Assembly (NCBI RefSeq): GCF_001424345.1
Contig: NZ_LMPF01000026.1
Span: 478 to 64,477, forward strand
Length of the DNA stretch: 64,000 nt
Direction of reading: 5' to 3'
Origin: Burkholderia sp. Leaf177
Lineage (GTDB): Bacteria > Pseudomonadota > Gammaproteobacteria > Burkholderiales > Burkholderiaceae
How positions within the stretch are numbered: the stretch's first letter is position 1; every line of letters starts with the position of its first letter. The position numbers and the translations under genes are program-made. Of this stretch, positions 36,014-44,403 are shown one piece after another. The notes under the pieces were generated by a model. It was not told the DNA's origin and made no database searches. It saw only the letters and a list, made by a program, of their open reading frames with translations.

Positions 36014-37096
36014 CTAGCGCCGTGTGTTCGCCGCCGCTTCGGCCGTTTGCGCCTCTTCGCGTGTACGACGGTTGAAAGAAACCGCATAAGCCGACGAACG
36101 CGCCGCCAGCAGCGGATCGTCCGATGGCTCGATCCCGGCCGGCAAGATCAGCGGATCGAAATTGATGTCGCGGCAGGCGCCATCGATCTGCGATTCCGCC
36201 TGGTCGATCACCAAAACCCCCGCGTCCACACGATGCAACTCGCGCTCTTCTGGCCAGACGCGCGTGGCGTCGCTCGTCGGATCTCCAGGCGCGGCCGGCG
36301 TGATCATCAGATGCCAGCGCACCGGACCGCGCGCGAGCCGCTTGCTCAGGTCGTGCGCGAGAAAATCCGGATCGCGCGTCATGGTTGCACTGACCGGCTG
36401 GTATGTGGCTTCGGGGACGACGCTCCATCGGACGAACCGCGTGGTGCCTTGGGCGTTGATAAATTTGAACGCGTTGATGCTGAAATAACTGGCGTTATAA
36501 AAGTTCGATGACGCCGGGTGACTCGCCAGCCATTCGTGAAAAGCCCTTGTTTCAGGGTGTTTTTCCAGAAACATCTCCATTTTCGCGGGGTCCACGCGGC
36601 CGCTCGCGGCGTCCGGCCGCAATGCAGCCAATTGCTCATACAGCGCGTCGGGCGTGCTGACGGCGAAGATGGGCACGGAATTCATGGCCGTGCGCCATTG
36701 TTCGCCATCGCTCGATGTAAAGCGCAGCGCGAAGCTGCGGACCATGGCGGTATCGTCTTCTTGCGTGGGGTCGAAACCCGGCGCCGACAGACGCCCGACC
36801 AACGGCACGACGCCCGGCTTGAACACGCTCGCCCGCGAAAGCTGCGCACCATTGCCATTGCTCTCGAAGCGGCCGCTCACGCACACGCCCTTTGCATGAT
36901 TGCGCCTGAAGCCGGGATGCGGACTGGTATCGGCTTCGAATGCATCGATCAGCCGGGCTGGAGTAAGCGCTTGTTGAGTCGGGGCTAAATGAATCCATCC
37001 GCCGGTCCACGCAAACAATCCCGCTATGACGCCAATGGATACGGCAATGATGGCGTAACGGGATATCAGGCTGGAATGGCGGCGCTTTTCAGTCAT
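36014..37096 (-). CDS. Membrane-anchored catalase-family peroxidase (SrpA-like)
   Basis: The 360-residue protein belongs to the small-subunit catalase-like peroxidases that are exported and act as haem peroxidases in the periplasm. A single N-terminal transmembrane helix (about 13-31) gives an anchor or uncleaved signal. The distal histidine is probably H67 in GFRRNHAKGVCVSG, and the proximal haem tyrosine is probably Y337 in SSAYAVSFNRR. Other catalase-fold segments are VRSFALRFTSSDGEQWRTAM and NFYNASYFSINAFKF. It is the first gene of an operon with an ECF sigma factor and anti-sigma factor. The pairing of a catalase-like peroxidase with an ECF sigma factor is seen elsewhere in Proteobacteria; here no cytochrome b561 partner gene is adjacent. 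Confidence 0.88.
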   Translation of the reverse strand: MTEKRRHSSLISRYAIIAVSIGVIAGLFAWTGGWIHLAPTQQALTPARLIDAFEADTSPHPGFRRNHAKGVCVSGRFESNGNGAQLSRASVFKPGVVPLVGRLSAPGFDPTQEDDTAMVRSFALRFTSSDGEQWRTAMNSVPIFAVSTPDALYEQLAALRPDAASGRVDPAKMEMFLEKHPETRAFHEWLASHPASSNFYNASYFSINAFKFINAQGTTRFVRWSVVPEATYQPVSATMTRDPDFLAHDLSKRLARGPVRWHLMITPAAPGDPTSDATRVWPEERELHRVDAGVLVIDQAESQIDGACRDINFDPLILPAGIEPSDDPLLAARSSAYAVSFNRRTREEAQTAEAAANTRR

Positions 37097-37298
37097 GGCG
37101 ATGCTTGGCTTCTGGCTGAACGTGGGATCGACCTTTGATCGGCGATGCCGGCAAGCCAGGAAGTCAGAAGGCCGTAAGTATAGTCCGACAAAAAAGTTGT
37201 CTGTTGACCCTTCTACACAAATCTGGAGGTGAGTTTGTGTGTCGGGCTTTGTTTAGCGAATGGTCATGCAACTTGTTGTCTGACGAGCCCGACGTACA

Positions 37299-38429
37299 TC
37301 ACCAGCCGTAAAAGCGATCCCACACTTCGACTTCGTCATCGGCCGAGCGCGCGTGATAAGCCGGGTATTGCGCGCCGGTCGCGCAGGCGTGATTCGGCAG
37401 AATCAAAAGCCGCGTGCCGACCGGCAAATGCTTGACGATGTCTGTATCTGCGTGACCGGTATTCGCCAAAATCCCGTGTTCCTGATTTGCGCCGGTCAAT
37501 GTATAGCCTTCCAGCGGTGAGCCATCGAGCGTACATGGCTGGCCGTAACCGTAGTCGTGTGCCTGTTTCGCCGTGCCTCGATCGCGGCTCATCGCCATCC
37601 ATCCGGCATCGAGAATGGCCCAGCCCTTGTCCGCCTGATGACCGATGACCGTGGTCAGCACGCTCAGCGCGAGATTGCGGGTATCGCAAACGCCGATGTT
37701 GCGCATCACGAGATCGAAGAACACATAAACGCCCGCGCGAACCTCGGTCACGCCTTCGAGATGACGCGCGGCGAGGGCGGTCGGCGTGGAACCAACGCTG
37801 ACGACGTCGCAAGGCAAACCCGCTTTGCGCAAGCGTTCGGCGGCGTGCACGCAACCGGCGCGTTCCTGTTCGGCGAGGGCGGCGAGCGCGTCGGGCGTAT
37901 TCAGTTCGTAACTCGATCCGGCGTGTGTCAGCACGCCGCCCAGACGCGCGCCGTTTCCATTCAACGCATGACCGATATCGATCAAGCGCGGCTCGTCAGG
38001 CTTGACGCCAGAGCGATGGCCGTCGGTATCGATTTCGATCCATACCTCGAACGTCTCGCTGTGCAGCCGGCCGAATTCCGCAACGGCCTGAGCCGATTCG
38101 ATGTTATCCGCGATCAGTTTCAAATCGCAACCGGCTTGCTTCAGCGCCAGTGCGCGCGGTAATTTCGACGCAACCATTCCCACTGCATACAGAATGTTGC
38201 TGAAGCCGGCCGCGAAGAACTGTTCCGCTTCCTTGAGCGTGGACACCGTGATGCCGCGCGCGCCTGCATTGCGCTGCGCCCGCGCGACCTCCACGCACTT
38301 CGATGTCTTCACGTGCGGCCTGAACGCCACGCCGAGCGCATTCATATGCGCCTGCATACGTTCGATATTGAGCATCATGCGCGGCCGGTCGATCAGCGCT
38401 GCGGGTGTTTCTATCTGGTCGAGCGTCAT
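37299..38429 (-). CDS. D-serine dehydratase / D-threonine aldolase-fold PLP enzyme
   Basis: The 376-residue protein is a fold-III (alanine racemase-like) PLP enzyme acting on D-hydroxy amino acids. The PLP lysine is probably K41 in FRPHVKTSKCVEVARAQ. GITVSTLKEAEQFFAAGF follows, and the pattern GSTPTALAARHLEGVTEVRAGVYVFFD is typical. Near the C-terminus the metal site reads H347-A-C349 (PNHACAT). A His-X-Cys zinc pair is the pattern of eukaryotic-type D-serine dehydratase, whereas D-threonine aldolases have His-X-Asp, so dehydration of a D-hydroxy amino acid may be the better guess. The start ATG at 38429 overlaps the stop of the upstream HAD gene (ATGA). Confidence 0.85.
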   Translation of the reverse strand: MTLDQIETPAALIDRPRMMLNIERMQAHMNALGVAFRPHVKTSKCVEVARAQRNAGARGITVSTLKEAEQFFAAGFSNILYAVGMVASKLPRALALKQAGCDLKLIADNIESAQAVAEFGRLHSETFEVWIEIDTDGHRSGVKPDEPRLIDIGHALNGNGARLGGVLTHAGSSYELNTPDALAALAEQERAGCVHAAERLRKAGLPCDVVSVGSTPTALAARHLEGVTEVRAGVYVFFDLVMRNIGVCDTRNLALSVLTTVIGHQADKGWAILDAGWMAMSRDRGTAKQAHDYGYGQPCTLDGSPLEGYTLTGANQEHGILANTGHADTDIVKHLPVGTRLLILPNHACATGAQYPAYHARSADDEVEVWDRFYGW

Positions 38430-39097
38430 GGTGCAGAGCCTTCCTTCAATGAACCGAAATCGCGCAGCCACGGCAGCAGCGCATCGAACGTGGGTGCTTC
38501 GATTTCGGGCGCTTGCGCGCCATCGACGAGATCGAGTCCCACTCGGTTATGCCAGTAAGTACGCAAGCCGAGCTTCGCGGTGCCGAACATGTCATAGCTC
38601 GATCCGGCGACGAACGCGGCATCGTGCGCGCTGACATTCAGCCGTTCCAGCGCAAGCTGATAAGGACGCGGATCGGGTTTATAAAAGCCCGCGTTTTCCG
38701 CTGTCACGATGACATCCCAGTCGATATCGAACAGTTCGGCGGCTTGCTGGCCAAGGCGATTCGAACAGTTCGTGACGATCGCCAGCCTGCAGTGCGGGAC
38801 GAGTTCGCGCAACGTGTCGCGGGCGCCGCTCCATGGCGCGAGTTGCAGCCATTGCGCGTCCAGCATGCGCGCCGCTGACTCGTTCAAGCCGACTTGCAAT
38901 GCGGCTTGCCGCACGAGTTCTTCGTATGGCACATACGCGCCGCAGTTGTAGGTCAGGCGCAGATATTCCGCGCGCCACGTGCGTCCCGCGGTTTCGCTGC
39001 CGGCCGCGCGGTTCCACAAGCTCCATGAATCCAGCAGGGCGGTCAGCAGGTCGAACAGCACCGCTTTCGGATAAATCGAGGCAGATTGATTTGGCAT
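38426..39097 (-). CDS. HAD hydrolase, haloacid dehalogenase type II-like
   Basis: The 223-residue protein has the HAD core: nucleophile D16 in KAVLFDLLTALLD, motif II in AIVTNCSNRLG, the motif III lysine in AGFYKPDPRPYQ and motif IV in FVAGSSYDMFG. The second motif-I aspartate is replaced by leucine, which is also the case in type II 2-haloacid dehalogenases and argues against a standard phosphatase. The overall pattern and length match that subfamily, but the substrate cannot be read from the sequence. It overlaps the D-serine dehydratase-like gene (ATGA) and is divergent from a LysR gene, so the pair is probably under that regulator. Confidence 0.85.
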   Translation of the reverse strand: MPNQSASIYPKAVLFDLLTALLDSWSLWNRAAGSETAGRTWRAEYLRLTYNCGAYVPYEELVRQAALQVGLNESAARMLDAQWLQLAPWSGARDTLRELVPHCRLAIVTNCSNRLGQQAAELFDIDWDVIVTAENAGFYKPDPRPYQLALERLNVSAHDAAFVAGSSYDMFGTAKLGLRTYWHNRVGLDLVDGAQAPEIEAPTFDALLPWLRDFGSLKEGSAP

Positions 39098-39174
39098 GAT
39101 GACCCTGACTTTATCGACAAAACATTAAGCTATGGTTAAATTCAGACTTAATTATCCTTAAGCAAAATTGAACG
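39098..39174. promoter_or_regulatory. Divergent HAD operon / lysR control region
   Basis: This 77-base AT-rich spacer contains the inverted repeat TTAAG (39125-39129) and CTTAA (39147-39151) and a second TTAATTATCCTTAA stretch. LysR proteins bind interrupted palindromes in such divergent spacers. It probably serves both the HAD/D-serine dehydratase operon (leftward) and the lysR gene (rightward). No clear -35 box is visible. Confidence 0.45.
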
Positions 39175-40098
39175 ATGGAAATCGCCGATCTCAGGCTCGT
39201 CACCACGCTTGCGCGATCGGAATCGCTCAGCGCGGCGGCGCGCGTGCTCAACGTGACGACATCGGCGCTTTCCATGCGGCTCAAGAAGCTGGAGGAAACG
39301 CTGGGCGTCACGCTCGCCACGCGCGACGCACGCAACATGTCGTTGACCGCGGACGGCGCCCGGCTCGCACGCGAAGCGCAGGGTTTGCTCGCTGCCATCG
39401 AAGCGCTGCCCGACACTTTCCGCGACCAGACCGCGCGGCTCGCAGGCCATATCCGGATTGCTGCGCCGTTCGGCTTTGGCCGCGTGCACGTTGCGCCTTT
39501 GCTCGCGCGTTTTGCGCGTGAAAATCCGGAGATCCGGCTGCAACTCGATCTGCTGGAAACGCCCTGGCCGCATAGTCACGATGCCGACGTCGTGATCCAG
39601 ATCGGCACGGTGCGCGATACATCGTGGACCGCGCGGCCATTGTTCGCCAACGAGCGATGGTTATGCGCAAGTCCCGGTTATGTGGCGACGCGCGGGTATC
39701 CGCGTGAACCGCGCGAAATTCTGGATCACGATTGCATCTGCATCCGCGAAAACGATGAAGACGTGACCCTGTGGCGCGTGCGCCGGCGCCGCGCTCAAAG
39801 CGGCACGAGACATTCCACGCCGCTTCCTCTTCGCGTCACGGCGGCATTCAGCACGAACGATGGCAGCGTTGCGCGCAACTGGGCCGAAGACGGTCTGGGA
39901 CTCGTGCTGCGTTCGCAATGGGACGTGGCTGACGCGGTTGCATCGGGCAAGCTCGTGCGGCTTCTCGGCGACTGGGATTTCGGCAGCGCGCCGGTTATTG
40001 CGCTCGCGCCGTCGCGCAAGGGCCGCGCTCCGCGTGTGCAGGCGCTGCTGAATTTTCTTGCGGCGAACCTCGGCGCCGCGACCACGAATAACCGATAA
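39175..40098 (+). CDS. LysR-family transcription regulator
   Basis: The 307-residue protein has the N-terminal winged helix (residues 1-60: EIADLRLVTTLARSESLSAA, STTSALSMRLKKLEETLGV cut as TSALSMRLKKLEETLG) and a C-terminal periplasmic-binding-like effector domain (about 90-295). It is divergent from the HAD and D-serine dehydratase-like genes, 77 bases apart, and upstream of an aminotransferase gene on its own strand. It is the likely regulator of the D-amino acid genes. The effector cannot be deduced. Confidence 0.9.
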   Translation: MEIADLRLVTTLARSESLSAAARVLNVTTSALSMRLKKLEETLGVTLATRDARNMSLTADGARLAREAQGLLAAIEALPDTFRDQTARLAGHIRIAAPFGFGRVHVAPLLARFARENPEIRLQLDLLETPWPHSHDADVVIQIGTVRDTSWTARPLFANERWLCASPGYVATRGYPREPREILDHDCICIRENDEDVTLWRVRRRRAQSGTRHSTPLPLRVTAAFSTNDGSVARNWAEDGLGLVLRSQWDVADAVASGKLVRLLGDWDFGSAPVIALAPSRKGRAPRVQALLNFLAANLGAATTNNR

Positions 40099-40108
40099 AA
40101 ACCATCGC

Positions 40109-40114
40109 TATAAT
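40109..40114 (+). promoter_or_regulatory. Consensus -10 box before aminotransferase gene
   Basis: A perfect TATAAT at 40109-40114 lies 32 bases before the aminotransferase ATG, between the lysR stop and GGAGTGGCCGC. The -35 position (GAATAA, spacing 17) is poor, so an activator may be needed. Confidence 0.4.
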
Positions 40115-40145
40115 CGAACGAAAACGCGTTCAACGGAGTGGCCGC

Positions 40146-41324
40146 ATGAAGTATTCGAATCTCGTCGAGCGTCTGCAAGGCAAGCGCACGGCCGCATGGG
40201 AAATTCATCACGCAGCGCAACAGGCGTTCGATAAAGGCGACGACGTCATCATTCTAAGCGTCGGCGATCCGGATTTCGCGACGCCTGAAGTGATCGTCGA
40301 CCGCGCGGTTCATGCGCTGCGCGACGGCGACACACATTACGCGGAAGTGGTGGGACGTGCGCCGCTTCGTGCTGCCATCGCGCGGAATCATGTGCGGCAG
40401 ACCGGCATTGAAGGTACTGATGAAACCAACGTGATCGTGGTCGCGGGCGCACAGAACGGGCTCTTTGCAACATCGTTATGCTTGTGCGAAGCGGGCGATG
40501 AAATCATCGTGCCCGAACCGATGTACCTGACTTACGAAGCAAGCGTGCGTGTCACCGGCGCGACGCTCGTGCCTGTGGCCGTGGATCCGGCGAAGGCATT
40601 TCACCTCGATTGCGATGCGCTCGAAGCCGCGATCACGCCGCGCACCAAAGCCATTTTTTTCGCTACGCCGTGCAATCCTACGGGTGTCGTCATGCCTCGC
40701 GCCGATCTCGAGCGCATTGCCGAATTGGCGAAAAAACACGACCTGTGGATCGTTTCCGATGAAGTCTACGCCGACCTTACGTTCGATCGCGAGCATGTCA
40801 GCATTGCTTTGCTCGAAGGCATGGCCGAGCGCACTGTCACAATCGGCAGCTTGTCGAAATCGCATGCAATGCCCGGATGGCGCGTGGGTTGGGTGATCGG
40901 GCCGAAGACGCTTGTAGAACATCTTGGGCGCTTGGCGTTATGCATGCTTTACGGCTTGCCGGGTTTTATCCAGCAAGCCGCAATGACCGCGCTTGAGAAC
41001 CGTCCGCAGATCGTTGCGGACATGCGCGAGATTTATCGGCGTCGTCGCGATATTGTGTTCGACCGTTTGCGCAACGTGCCCGGCTTGCATTGCCTGTTGC
41101 CGGAAGCCGGCATGTTCATGATGGTCGACGTAACCGGCACGGGCCTGAGCGCCTACGACTTCAGTTGGCAATTGTTTCGCGCGCAGGGCGTGTCCGTGCT
41201 CGACGCCAGCGCATTCGGCGACACCGCGGCGGGTTTCGTGCGGCTTGGCTTTGTACTCGATGAAGCGCGTCTCGCCGAAGCCTGCGACCGCATTGCAGCG
41301 TTCGTGGCAAGCATTAAGCGTTGA
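40146..41324 (+). CDS. PLP-dependent aminotransferase, class I/II
   Basis: The 392-residue protein is a fold-I aminotransferase. The substrate-binding GDPDFATPEVI is near residue 38, the PLP ring-stacking segment is around NGLFATSLCL, NPTG is in FATPCNPTGVVMPRADL, the cofactor aspartate is in WIVSDEVYADL, and the PLP lysine is K238 in GSLSKSHAMPGWRVGWV. The length and motifs fit the arginine:pyruvate or aspartate-type transaminase group; the exact amino donor is not evident. It has its own -10 box and a terminator that lies inside the convergent lrp gene. The neighbours suggest amino-acid catabolism. Confidence 0.9.
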   Translation: MKYSNLVERLQGKRTAAWEIHHAAQQAFDKGDDVIILSVGDPDFATPEVIVDRAVHALRDGDTHYAEVVGRAPLRAAIARNHVRQTGIEGTDETNVIVVAGAQNGLFATSLCLCEAGDEIIVPEPMYLTYEASVRVTGATLVPVAVDPAKAFHLDCDALEAAITPRTKAIFFATPCNPTGVVMPRADLERIAELAKKHDLWIVSDEVYADLTFDREHVSIALLEGMAERTVTIGSLSKSHAMPGWRVGWVIGPKTLVEHLGRLALCMLYGLPGFIQQAAMTALENRPQIVADMREIYRRRRDIVFDRLRNVPGLHCLLPEAGMFMMVDVTGTGLSAYDFSWQLFRAQGVSVLDASAFGDTAAGFVRLGFVLDEARLAEACDRIAAFVASIKR

Positions 41325-41327
41325 GCA

Positions 41328-41807
41328 TCAAGCAGATTCCTCTGGATCATCCAGAGGAATTTTCGTCTCGAACTTCGAGCAGTTCATTGCGAAGTTGCTC
41401 TTGAAGTTGCGCACATTGTTGTTCGATGAAAAGAGCCTTCGCGTGAACGCGTGGTAGGTCTCCATCGACGCGGAATTCACGATCAGCAAAAAATCGAATT
41501 CCCCCGATACCTCGTAGCACGCCATTACATCGGCTTCGTTCGCCATGCGGCGCTCGAACGCGCGCAGCAGCGAATCGTTCTGCTTGTCCAGTTCCACCGA
41601 TACAAAAACGGTCAGCGGCCGCCCAACGCGCATGCGGTCGACGATCGCGACTTCCTTCAGCAACACGCCGTCGGCCTTGAGTTGCGCGATCCGGCGCTGG
41701 CACGTTGCGACCGACGCATTGGCTTCGGTCGCGATAACGCGCAATGGCGTGGCCGCGTTTTCTTGCAGCAAGTTGAGGATGCGGACGTCAAGCCGATCAA
41801 GTGCCAT
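41328..41807 (-). CDS. Lrp/AsnC-family regulator
   Basis: The 159-residue protein has an AsnC-type HTH (residues 1-60: LDRLDVRILNLLQENAATPL, SVATCQRRIAQLKADGV) and a RAM domain with MACYEVSGEFDFLLIV. It is convergent with the aminotransferase gene, three bases apart, and divergent from the M20/dpaL operon 146 bases away. It is therefore the likely amino-acid-responsive regulator of the diaminopropionate genes. The last codons (encoding IPLDDPEES) also form the terminator hairpin of the opposite strand, a notable double use. Confidence 0.9.
   Translation of the reverse strand: MALDRLDVRILNLLQENAATPLRVIATEANASVATCQRRIAQLKADGVLLKEVAIVDRMRVGRPLTVFVSVELDKQNDSLLRAFERRMANEADVMACYEVSGEFDFLLIVNSASMETYHAFTRRLFSSNNNVRNFKSNFAMNCSKFETKIPLDDPEESA
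41336..41364 (+). terminator. Terminator of aminotransferase gene within lrp 3' end
   Basis: ATTCCTCTGGAT (41336-41347) and ATCCAGAGGAAT (41349-41360) are perfect 12-base complements, followed by a short run of T on the plus strand. It lies 11 bases after the aminotransferase stop and acts in the plus direction. The same bases encode the C-terminus of the opposing Lrp protein. Confidence 0.75.
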
Positions 41808-41953
41808 GAATGCGTTCCGGTGAAGAGATGCGGTGTTGATCGAGTGTAAGTGGCAAAAATCGATTGGAATTATCAGCGATACAGCATTTCGCGGGATTTT
41901 TTCTCATCAGGCGTTCTTATACTGGAGTCCATATACGGCAGCGGAGACACGCG

Positions 41954-43129
41954 ATGGAATTCGAGCAGCAATTGTTGCAATGGCGGCACTGGTTTCATCG
42001 TGTGCCCGAGACGGGTTTCGAGGAACACCAGACCAGTGCGTTCGCAGCCGACGTGCTCGAAGGTCTCGGACTCGACGTAACACGTGGCATCGGCGGGACG
42101 GGCTTTGTCGCAAATCTCGTTTGCGGCGGCGGGCCCGGCGTGATCGGCCTGCGTGCTGAAATGGACGCGCTCAACATCCATGAGCAGGCGCCTGAACGCG
42201 GCCACGCATCGGTTCACGCGGGGAAATCGCACGCGTGCGGTCATGACGGTCACATGAGCATGGTTCTGGGCGCCGCGAAATTGCTAAGCGAACGGCGCGA
42301 TTTCAACGGCACGGTGCGTTTCATTTTCCAGCCGGCGGAAGAACACGGCTTAGGCGCGAAGGCGATGATTGCCGACAAGCTTTTCGAGCGCTTCCCTGTC
42401 GATGAGATATACGGCGTTCACAACATTCCAGGTCTTCGCGCAGGCACTATATCGACCCGCGCCGGCGGAATCATGGCAAGCGAAGATAACTTCGTTATCC
42501 GTATCAATGGACGCGGTGGACATGCGGCGCGACCGCATATGACCATCGATCCAATTGTGATCGCGGCGGAAATAGTTCTGGCTTTGCAGACGGTTGTATC
42601 GAGAAACGTGGAGCCGGGCGTGCCCGCAGTCGTGTCGTGCACCGAGCTTTTCACCGACGGCATCCGCAACGCGATTCCAGGTGAGGTGGTGATCAAGGGC
42701 GATACACGCAGTTATGCGCCAGCGGTCCAACTGCTGCTCGAAAAACGTATGCGCGCTTTGTGTGAAGGCATAAGCGCAGCGCACGGCGCGTTTTGCACTT
42801 TCGAATACACACATGAATTTGTTCCGACCGTGAATACGCCTTCTTGCGTTCCGGTCGCGGTTGCTGCGGCCACGGCCGTAGTGGGCGCAGAGAACGTTGA
42901 CGGCAACGTCCCGCCGATGATGATCTCAGAAGACTTCGGCGCGTTCCTTGAAGTAGTGCCCGGCAACTTCGCGTTCATAGGCAATGGCGCCGATGGCGAA
43001 GCGGGTGCAACGCCGCTTCACAACGGCCGGTACGACTTCAATGACGCCATTTTATCTATCGGTGCGCATTATTTCGCTGAGGTCGTGCGCCTGAAATTAC
43101 CAGTTGAAAATATCCAGAGGAAAGTTTGA
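41954..43129 (+). CDS. M20-family amidohydrolase
   Basis: The 391-residue protein is an M20 metallo-amidohydrolase of the hippurate/N-acyl amino acid hydrolase type. Metal-binding motifs are SHACGHDGHMSM near residue 95 and QPAEEHGLGA, with EIYGVHNIPGL following. The C-terminal part has PPMMISEDFGAFLE and FIGNG. I use the ATG at 41954, preceded by GGAGACAC; an open frame further upstream has no good start. The stop overlaps the ATG of dpaL by one base (TGATG). In Escherichia coli the analogous ygeY (M20 peptidase) sits beside ygeX (diaminopropionate ammonia-lyase), so a linked substrate is likely: an N-acyl-diaminopropionate or a dipeptide. Confidence 0.9.
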   Translation: MEFEQQLLQWRHWFHRVPETGFEEHQTSAFAADVLEGLGLDVTRGIGGTGFVANLVCGGGPGVIGLRAEMDALNIHEQAPERGHASVHAGKSHACGHDGHMSMVLGAAKLLSERRDFNGTVRFIFQPAEEHGLGAKAMIADKLFERFPVDEIYGVHNIPGLRAGTISTRAGGIMASEDNFVIRINGRGGHAARPHMTIDPIVIAAEIVLALQTVVSRNVEPGVPAVVSCTELFTDGIRNAIPGEVVIKGDTRSYAPAVQLLLEKRMRALCEGISAAHGAFCTFEYTHEFVPTVNTPSCVPVAVAAATAVVGAENVDGNVPPMMISEDFGAFLEVVPGNFAFIGNGADGEAGATPLHNGRYDFNDAILSIGAHYFAEVVRLKLPVENIQRKV

Positions 43130-44403
43130 TGCTTCACATTAACGCCAATGCGCGCCGCGGTACTTACGACGATTCGCTTCGCCAGGTTCTCAACATTCGC
43201 GCCGCCGATGAAAGCCGCGCGTGGTTATCCGCGTGGGACGGGTTGAACGCGGGACCGACTCCGCTTTGGGACTTGCCGGATATCGCATTGAAACTCGGCG
43301 TGGGATCGATTCGCGTGAAAGACGAGGGTCATCGCTCGCCGCTCGGGAGCTTTAAGGCGCTCGGTGCGCCGATCGCGTTGATACGGCTGATCCGAAGGCT
43401 GTTCGAGGAACAGGATCTGGACCCGACCAAATTGTTTAACGGCGATTACAAGGCTTTGTTGCATGACTTCACCGCGATCAGCGCAACCGATGGCAATCAT
43501 GGTCGCGCGCTGGCGGCGGCTGCGCGCAGTATCGGCTGCCGATGTGTGATCGTGCTGCACAAACATGTGAACGATGAACGCCGGATCGCGATTGAAATGC
43601 TTGGTGCCGAGATCGTGCAGATCGAGGGCAATTATGACGAGTCGGTGAAGGAGGCGGCGCGGCTTGCAAAGGAACATGCGTGGCACGTCGTCTCCGATAC
43701 TTCCTATGAAGGCTATGAGGCCATTCCGCGCGATGTGATGCAAGGCTACGGGACGATCGCCGCGGAAGCGCTCGAGCAAAACAACAGCCGGCCCTATACG
43801 CATGTGTTCGTTCAAGGCGGCGTGGGCGGCTTGGCTGCAGGCGTGATCAGTTATTTCGCCGAGCGTGACGGCGAGCGTCGGCCGCGCTTCGTGATCGTGG
43901 AACCGATGCAGGCGGATTGTCTTTATCAAAGCGCGCTGAAAGGAGCCGCGGCCAACGCCGAAGGTTCGGTCGATTCGGTCATGGCAGGGCTGGCATGCGG
44001 AGAAACGTCGCCGTTGGCCTGGCGCTTTTTGAACGTTCTCGCCGATGCGTTCATGACCATTCCGGACGAAGCCGCAATCGAAGCAATGCGTATTCTCGCG
44101 ATAGGTTCAACGCGTGATATTCCCATCGTTTCGGGTGAATCCGGAGCGGCTGGTCTCGCTGGATTGATGCACGCTTCGGGCAACGCGGAAGAACGTAATG
44201 CGCTCGGGCTCGACAAACATTCGCAAGTGCTGTTGCTGAACACGGAAGGCGCGACTGCGCCGGCGTTGTATCGGGAATTGACGTCGTTGCGCGCAGAGGA
44301 CGTGCTCTGCGCGCAACGCAAATGGCGCGAGGGTCAGGCTACAACGGTGACGTTTGGATCGGCGGCATCGAATGCAGCTTTGCGATCCGCTGCCGGCGGG
44401 TAG
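43129..44403 (+). CDS. dpaL: Diaminopropionate ammonia-lyase
   Basis: DpaL is a PLP fold-II enzyme that converts 2,3-diaminopropionate to pyruvate and two ammonia. The 424-residue protein starts at the ATG at 43129, which overlaps the M20 stop, with AGAGGAAAG upstream; a TTG one codon earlier is a poorer choice. The PLP lysine is K76 in SPLGSFKALGAP. ATDGNHGRALAAAAR, VVSDTSYEGYEAIPRDVMQGY and VQGGVGGLAAGV are all typical. C-terminal SGESGAAGLAGL is the cofactor phosphate or glycine-rich segment. The 3' end overlaps the convergent flavoprotein gene by 70 bases. Confidence 0.93.
   Translation: MLHINANARRGTYDDSLRQVLNIRAADESRAWLSAWDGLNAGPTPLWDLPDIALKLGVGSIRVKDEGHRSPLGSFKALGAPIALIRLIRRLFEEQDLDPTKLFNGDYKALLHDFTAISATDGNHGRALAAAARSIGCRCVIVLHKHVNDERRIAIEMLGAEIVQIEGNYDESVKEAARLAKEHAWHVVSDTSYEGYEAIPRDVMQGYGTIAAEALEQNNSRPYTHVFVQGGVGGLAAGVISYFAERDGERRPRFVIVEPMQADCLYQSALKGAAANAEGSVDSVMAGLACGETSPLAWRFLNVLADAFMTIPDEAAIEAMRILAIGSTRDIPIVSGESGAAGLAGLMHASGNAEERNALGLDKHSQVLLLNTEGATAPALYRELTSLRAEDVLCAQRKWREGQATTVTFGSAASNAALRSAAGG

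Noticed and set aside
37229-37435. Small plus-strand frame overlapping the D-serine dehydratase-like gene end
   Set aside because: No motif or good start site, and it overlaps a conserved gene on the other strand.
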